Part shown: positions 4,758 through 7,847 of the stretch, piece after piece
How the letters are laid out: each line of letters opens with the position of its first letter
Numbering within the stretch: the first letter of the stretch is position 1
The notes under the pieces: generated by a model
What the model was told of the DNA's origin: nothing
The model's database searches: none
Seen by the model: only the letters and a program-made list of their open reading frames with translations
Translations under genes and position numbers: made by a program
DNA from: Spirochaetaceae bacterium
GTDB taxonomy: Bacteria > Spirochaetota > Spirochaetia > SZUA-6 > Fen-1364
Length of the DNA: 7,847 bases
Assembly (NCBI GenBank): GCA_003141795.1
Contig: PLNO01000103.1
Coordinates: 1 to 7,847, forward strand
Direction of reading: 5' to 3'

Positions 4758-6162
4758 TGTGGTTGATCGACACGATCAGCGCCACGACCCCGTTGGTCCT
4801 GCCGTTCGCCTTGAAGACCATGGCGCTCGGCTGGTAGGAGACCCGCTCAGGAGGGACCAGCGCGTCGCCGAGCACCGCGCGCAGCCGGGCCCTGAGGTCG
4901 CCATTTCCCGCCCGGATCCCTGTCTCCACCGCGTCCAGGTCCAATTGTCGAAGGGAGTAGAGCACGACGATGTCCTCTTCCCCCGGGTTCTGGTCGGTCT
5001 GGATGAACAGGTCCTCCCCGGGCAACGCCACCTGGTTGCGCTTGTAGGTCAAAGCGGGGCTCATATTCGGGTCGCTGGGGAACAGGCGGTAGGTCTGTCC
5101 GGCGGTATCGACGCCGATCATGTACACGAACGCCGGTTCGTTGTTGTCCAGGTAGATCTGGAACCGTGTCCCGCTGGGGAAGTCCTCACCGACGACGTAC
5201 CGGGACCCGTTCCAGCGGACCTCGGGGCTGTGGCCGTCCCGGTGCACGATCTTCATGGCCCCCGAGAGCTCCGCGCCCTCGGGATGCGCCATCGCGGGGT
5301 TCTCCAGCAATTCGAAGGCTTCCTGGAAGTAGTCGATGAAGTCGTTGTACCGTATCCAGAAGAACCCGTCGTTGCCCCATTTCCTCCCCCAGCTGTTCTG
5401 CAGCTCGAAGGCGCCTCCCCCAAAGGCGTCGTCATAGGAAACGACGGTCATGGCGTGACCTGACACCGGTTTCGCTTTCCGGTCCGGGATCCAGATGAAA
5501 TCGCGGGAGAGGGTGGAGAAGCAACCCTTGCCGGGGACCTCGTCGACGTTCATCCCCACGACGACGGGCTTGTTCTCGGAAATCGTCTTCTTCATCTTCT
5601 GGAGGATTTCAGCCCTGTCGTCTTTTGGCGAGGCGATTCGCGTGAAGCCCAGAATGGAGAAGGACCTTGCCCTGTCGAAAGCCTCCAGGGGGATCGAGCT
5701 CGGGCAGAGGGAGTCGAGATCCGAAAAGAACGGCACCCCTTTGGCCTGGATGGATTTCAGCACATAGGAGGTCACCTGCCCGCTATCGCAGCCGAAGAAC
5801 TGGTCGGCGAAGCTCGCGCGAAAAGCGAATCCTGGGGAAAATGCGCTCTTCGTGATCAACGCGCGATCGCTCAACCCATTGAGCTTCGCGTAGATGATGG
5901 TGACGGCGGAATACGCCGTGGACCACGCCGTACAGGTGCCGTAGCGACCCTGGTCTCCCGAATACGGAGCATACTGCTTGACGGAAGCCCTGGCGGGGTA
6001 CGCGTACAGTCCGCGGGTCAGGGTGGCCTTGAAGGCGACCTGGTCGTAGGCGCTCGGGTCGAAGATGGCGCCCGTCTTTCGTTCCTGAGCCTGCATCGTA
6101 AAGGGTGAGAGAACGGCGAAAAGAGCCGCGACGAAAAGTATTGCAAGACGGTTTTTTTTCAT
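4750..6162 (-). CDS. Secreted papain-like (C1 family) cysteine peptidase with C-terminal DUF4384-type domain
   Basis: 470 aa. A signal peptide (KKNR, then a hydrophobic core at 6-20) has a likely cleavage after MQA at 25. The C1 domain spans about 65-285 and has all catalytic parts: oxyanion-hole Gln71 in GDQG, nucleophile Cys77 in YGTCTAWS, His236 in SGHAMTVVSY, and Asn256 in NSWGRKWGNDGFFWIRY, the papain NSWG...G signature. Extra cysteines at 125, 153 and 214 could form disulfides. Residues about 320-405 look like DUF4384: a YxxG-rich start, VYMIGVD, YRLFPSDP, a PGEDLF turn, then GEEDIVVLYS. This domain is often attached to enzymes and signalling proteins of the cell envelope. Residues 406-470 are unassigned. 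The ATG at 6162 follows AGGAAG and matches the signal peptide. The frame is open upstream to 7563, but only as antisense of the oxidoreductase. It likely acts in the periplasm or outside the cell; the substrate is unknown. The gene is single, with its own promoter. Confidence 0.88.
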   Translation of the reverse strand: MKKNRLAILFVAALFAVLSPFTMQAQERKTGAIFDPSAYDQVAFKATLTRGLYAYPARASVKQYAPYSGDQGRYGTCTAWSTAYSAVTIIYAKLNGLSDRALITKSAFSPGFAFRASFADQFFGCDSGQVTSYVLKSIQAKGVPFFSDLDSLCPSSIPLEAFDRARSFSILGFTRIASPKDDRAEILQKMKKTISENKPVVVGMNVDEVPGKGCFSTLSRDFIWIPDRKAKPVSGHAMTVVSYDDAFGGGAFELQNSWGRKWGNDGFFWIRYNDFIDYFQEAFELLENPAMAHPEGAELSGAMKIVHRDGHSPEVRWNGSRYVVGEDFPSGTRFQIYLDNNEPAFVYMIGVDTAGQTYRLFPSDPNMSPALTYKRNQVALPGEDLFIQTDQNPGEEDIVVLYSLRQLDLDAVETGIRAGNGDLRARLRAVLGDALVPPERVSYQPSAMVFKANGRTNGVVALIVSINHTP

Positions 6163-6184
6163 CTCATTCTTCCTGCTTCTTCGA

Positions 6185-6214
6185 ATCATATCTCCATCCC
6201 CTCGGAGATGACAA
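6185..6214 (-). promoter_or_regulatory. Promoter of the C1 peptidase gene
   Basis: On the minus strand TTGTCA (6214-6209, 5 of 6) and TATGAT (6190-6185, 5 of 6) are separated by 18 bp. Transcription would start near 6178, giving a short leader that still contains the AGGAAG ribosome site. Confidence 0.6.
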
Positions 6215-6241
6215 CCGTACGGAGCCGCCGGGATTCCTTGC

Positions 6242-6270
6242 TTGACGGCTGCGCGGCGCGGGAATAGCCT
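6242..6270 (+). promoter_or_regulatory. Possible promoter giving a leaderless oxidoreductase mRNA
   Basis: TTGACG (6242-6247, 5 of 6) and TAGCCT (6265-6270, a TAnnnT hexamer) are 17 bp apart. The start codon at 6277 lies 7 nt after the -10, right where transcription would begin. No convincing Shine-Dalgarno sequence precedes the ATG; only GACGGG is present. Confidence 0.35.
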
Positions 6271-6276
6271 GACGGG

Positions 6277-7641
6277 ATGGTCGGCTACGTTCTCGTCGGC
6301 GCCGGTGCTCGAGGGAAGGATGCCTACGGCCGCTGGATAGCGCGGAACAGGGCACAGGCGAAGTTGCTCGCCGTCGCAGAGCCCCGCGACACGCGCCGGG
6401 AGCAGTGCGCCGCTCAGCACGGGATCCCGAAATCGATGCGGTTCGCCGACTGGCGGGAGCTCTTCGCAAGAGGGAAGCTCGCCGACGCCTGCATTGTCGC
6501 CACGCAGGACCATGACCACGTCGAACCGGCACTTGCCGCAATGGCGGCCGGCTACCACGTCCTCCTTGAAAAACCCATGGCGCCCACGGAAGCGGAGTGC
6601 CGCGGCCTGGTCGAAGCTTCGGAGGCGACGGGGGTCACGTTGCGGATCTGCCACGTCCTCCGTTACACGAGGTTCTTCTCCGCCATCAAGACCGCCGTCG
6701 AATCGGGGATGCTCGGACAGATCGCGACGATCCGCCATTCGGAGAACGTCAGCTACTGGCACTACGCCCACTCCTACGTGAGGGGGAACTGGCGGAACAC
6801 CGCGGAGGCGAGCCCCCTGATCCTCGCCAAGAGCTGTCATGACCTGGACATCCTCTGCTGGATCGCCGGCGCCCCGCCCCGCGCCGTACAGTCCTTCGGC
6901 TCGCAGGAGTATTTCCGCGCGGACAAGGCACCGAGCGGGGCGCCGCTGCGGTGCACGGACGGCTGCCCCCATCAGGAGGGCTGCCCCTGGTACGCGCCCC
7001 GCATGTACGTCAACGGCACTCCGGTGTTGAAGAACGTCGGCCTGTCGCGGGGATCCTTCCTGGGGCTCCTGGCCCGCTTCTTCGGGACCGAGCCGTTCGA
7101 TCGGCTGTGGGACTGGAAGGAGTGGCCTGCCGCGACGATCTCGGACGACCTGTCCCGCGGCGCGCGCCTGGAGGCCTTGCGCACCGGGCCCTACGGCCGC
7201 TGCGTGTATCGGTGCGACAACGACGTAGTGGACCGACAGGTGGTGAGCATGCAGTTCGACAGCGGCGTCGTGGCCACCTTTACGCTGCACGGCCACTCCT
7301 ACCACGAGGGACGGCAGATCCGCATCGACGGCTCCGCGGGCTCCCTCGAAGGGGAGTTCGGCCTTGCCGGGGAGGAGCTCACGTTCTTCGACCATCGCCG
7401 CGGAGGTCGGAAGGTCCTGTGGCGAAGCCGCAACCCGTTCAAGGGTCACGGCGGCGGGGACGAGCGCCTCATGGAGGACTTCACCGCGCAGATTGGCTCG
7501 GCGCCACGGGGTGCAGGGGTGCCCGGCGCCAGAGGATCCGCGCGGGCCGCGCTGCAGAGCCATCTCCTCTGCTTCGCCGCCGAGCGCTCGCGTCGGGAAG
7601 GACGCGTCATCGTCATGGACGGGGAAGGAGCGTATCGATGA
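6277..7641 (+). CDS. Gfo/Idh/MocA-family NAD(P)-dependent oxidoreductase with Cys-rich insert
   Basis: 454 aa. The N-terminal Rossmann domain begins at once with YVLVGAGARG (4-13), the dinucleotide-binding glycine motif. The family EKP motif is at 98-100. In the C-terminal domain KSCHDLDIL (185-193) supplies the usual Lys and His near the substrate. Family members oxidise or epimerise sugars, inositols and their derivatives; the substrate cannot be read here. A subfamily insert at 222-245 holds CTDGC-x5-C (C226, C230, C236), and GRCVYRC (C309, C313) follows later; these five cysteines could bind a metal. VVDRQVVSMQF (317-327) begins a strand typical of the fold. The start is ATG 6277, because the glycine motif leaves no room for a later one. 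Divergent from the peptidase gene by 114 bp. It overlaps the MFS gene by 4 bp, so uptake and oxidation of one substrate is the likely shared job. The sequence around 408-425 is Gly/Ala/Arg-rich and may be a loop. Confidence 0.92.
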   Translation: MVGYVLVGAGARGKDAYGRWIARNRAQAKLLAVAEPRDTRREQCAAQHGIPKSMRFADWRELFARGKLADACIVATQDHDHVEPALAAMAAGYHVLLEKPMAPTEAECRGLVEASEATGVTLRICHVLRYTRFFSAIKTAVESGMLGQIATIRHSENVSYWHYAHSYVRGNWRNTAEASPLILAKSCHDLDILCWIAGAPPRAVQSFGSQEYFRADKAPSGAPLRCTDGCPHQEGCPWYAPRMYVNGTPVLKNVGLSRGSFLGLLARFFGTEPFDRLWDWKEWPAATISDDLSRGARLEALRTGPYGRCVYRCDNDVVDRQVVSMQFDSGVVATFTLHGHSYHEGRQIRIDGSAGSLEGEFGLAGEELTFFDHRRGGRKVLWRSRNPFKGHGGGDERLMEDFTAQIGSAPRGAGVPGARGSARAALQSHLLCFAAERSRREGRVIVMDGEGAYR

Positions 7642-7847
7642 GCCGTGCGCAGAGGTACTTCACCCTCGTGATCATCTCCCTCATGATGATCGTCCTCAAC
7701 ATGGACTCCAATGTCATGAGCCCCACGCTGGCCATGATCGAGAAGGAGTTCGGCATCGGGGACGCCGCCATCGGGAGCATGATGGGGCTGTTCACCATCA
7801 TCGGAGCCGTGGTGTCCCTGTTTTGGGGATACTTCGCGGACAAGGCC
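7638..7847 (+). CDS. MFS transporter, N-terminal part (cut by window edge)
   Basis: 70 codons are visible. A hydrophobic first helix (about 8-30) contains NMDSNVMSPTL. A short loop with IEKEFGI follows, then a second helix (about 43-64). The protein then reaches LFWGYFADKA (61-70), which is the start of MFS motif A (G-x3-D). The order helix, EF loop, helix, motif A is typical of MFS drug, sugar and organic-anion carriers; the class cannot be decided from this part. ATG at 7638 overlaps the oxidoreductase stop codon as ATGA, with AAGGAG (7625-7630) 7 nt upstream, so translation is probably coupled. The carrier may import the substrate of the oxidoreductase. Confidence 0.85.
   Translation, partial: MSRAQRYFTLVIISLMMIVLNMDSNVMSPTLAMIEKEFGIGDAAIGSMMGLFTIIGAVVSLFWGYFADKA

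Noticed and set aside
6163..7563. 467-codon minus-strand open extension upstream of the C1 peptidase start
   Set aside because: It is antisense to the well-supported oxidoreductase gene. The signal peptide, promoter and ribosome site all place the peptidase start at 6162. Long antisense open frames are common in GC-rich DNA.
7613..7843. 76-codon minus-strand open frame at the right edge
   Set aside because: It is antisense to the MFS gene, which has a coupled start, a ribosome site and motif A.
1..7847. CRISPR arrays, tRNA, rRNA, insertion sequences, phage or defence genes
   Set aside because: No regularly spaced repeats, cloverleaf candidates, transposase motifs or terminal inverted repeats were seen on either strand.

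Overview
The window is GC-rich, gene-dense bacterial DNA that reads as ordinary chromosome. Signal peptides, a lipoprotein box and periplasm-type iron binding proteins point to a diderm (Gram-negative-type) bacterium. The Feo system suggests an anaerobic or microaerobic life style. The gene mix (DtxR-FeoA fusion beside FeoB, stand-alone EfeO-type lipoprotein, C1 peptidase with DUF4384, Gfo/Idh/MocA-MFS pair) would fit a spirochaete or a deltaproteobacterium-like lineage. That placement is a guess, because no rRNA or marker gene is present.

Region 1 (1-4664) is an iron-uptake module with two divergent arms. Leftward, an EfeO/EfeM-type imelysin lipoprotein (736-1587) is followed 30 bp later by a gene that runs off the left edge. 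That second product is secreted and carries two copies of the W-x3-E ... Y-x3-E repeat seen in the extracytoplasmic part of FTR1-family iron permeases. Rightward, a DtxR-family metalloregulator with a C-terminal FeoA-like domain (1793-2446) is followed 2 bp later by feoB (2449-4476) and then by a small seven-cysteine protein (4488-4664). The 205-bp AT-rich gap between the arms holds a good sigma70 promoter for the feo arm, a weaker one for the efe arm, two perfect inverted repeats, a DtxR-box-like site, and a pair of short motifs (TTAATCCT and ATATCTG) that appear once in each arm, each reading toward its own gene. The simplest reading is that the DtxR-type protein controls itself, feoB and the efe genes in response to iron.

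Region 2 (4750-6162, minus strand) is a secreted papain-like (C1) cysteine peptidase with an intact Gln-Cys-His-Asn set, fused to a C-terminal DUF4384-type domain. Its 3' end converges on the feo operon.

Region 3 (6277-7847, plus strand) is a two-gene unit divergent from the peptidase. It holds a Gfo/Idh/MocA-family NAD(P)-dependent oxidoreductase with a cysteine-rich insert, overlapping by 4 bp (ATGA) the start of an MFS transporter that is cut by the right edge. This looks like uptake and oxidation of a sugar or polyol, substrate unknown.

I see no tRNA, rRNA, CRISPR array, insertion sequence or attachment site. No gap between genes exceeds 300 bp. Nothing here is clearly a wholly new system. 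The most interesting parts are the divergent iron-control region, the FeoA domain present only as a fusion to the regulator, and the small Cys-rich protein whose reading frame may have been shortened by a one-base change.
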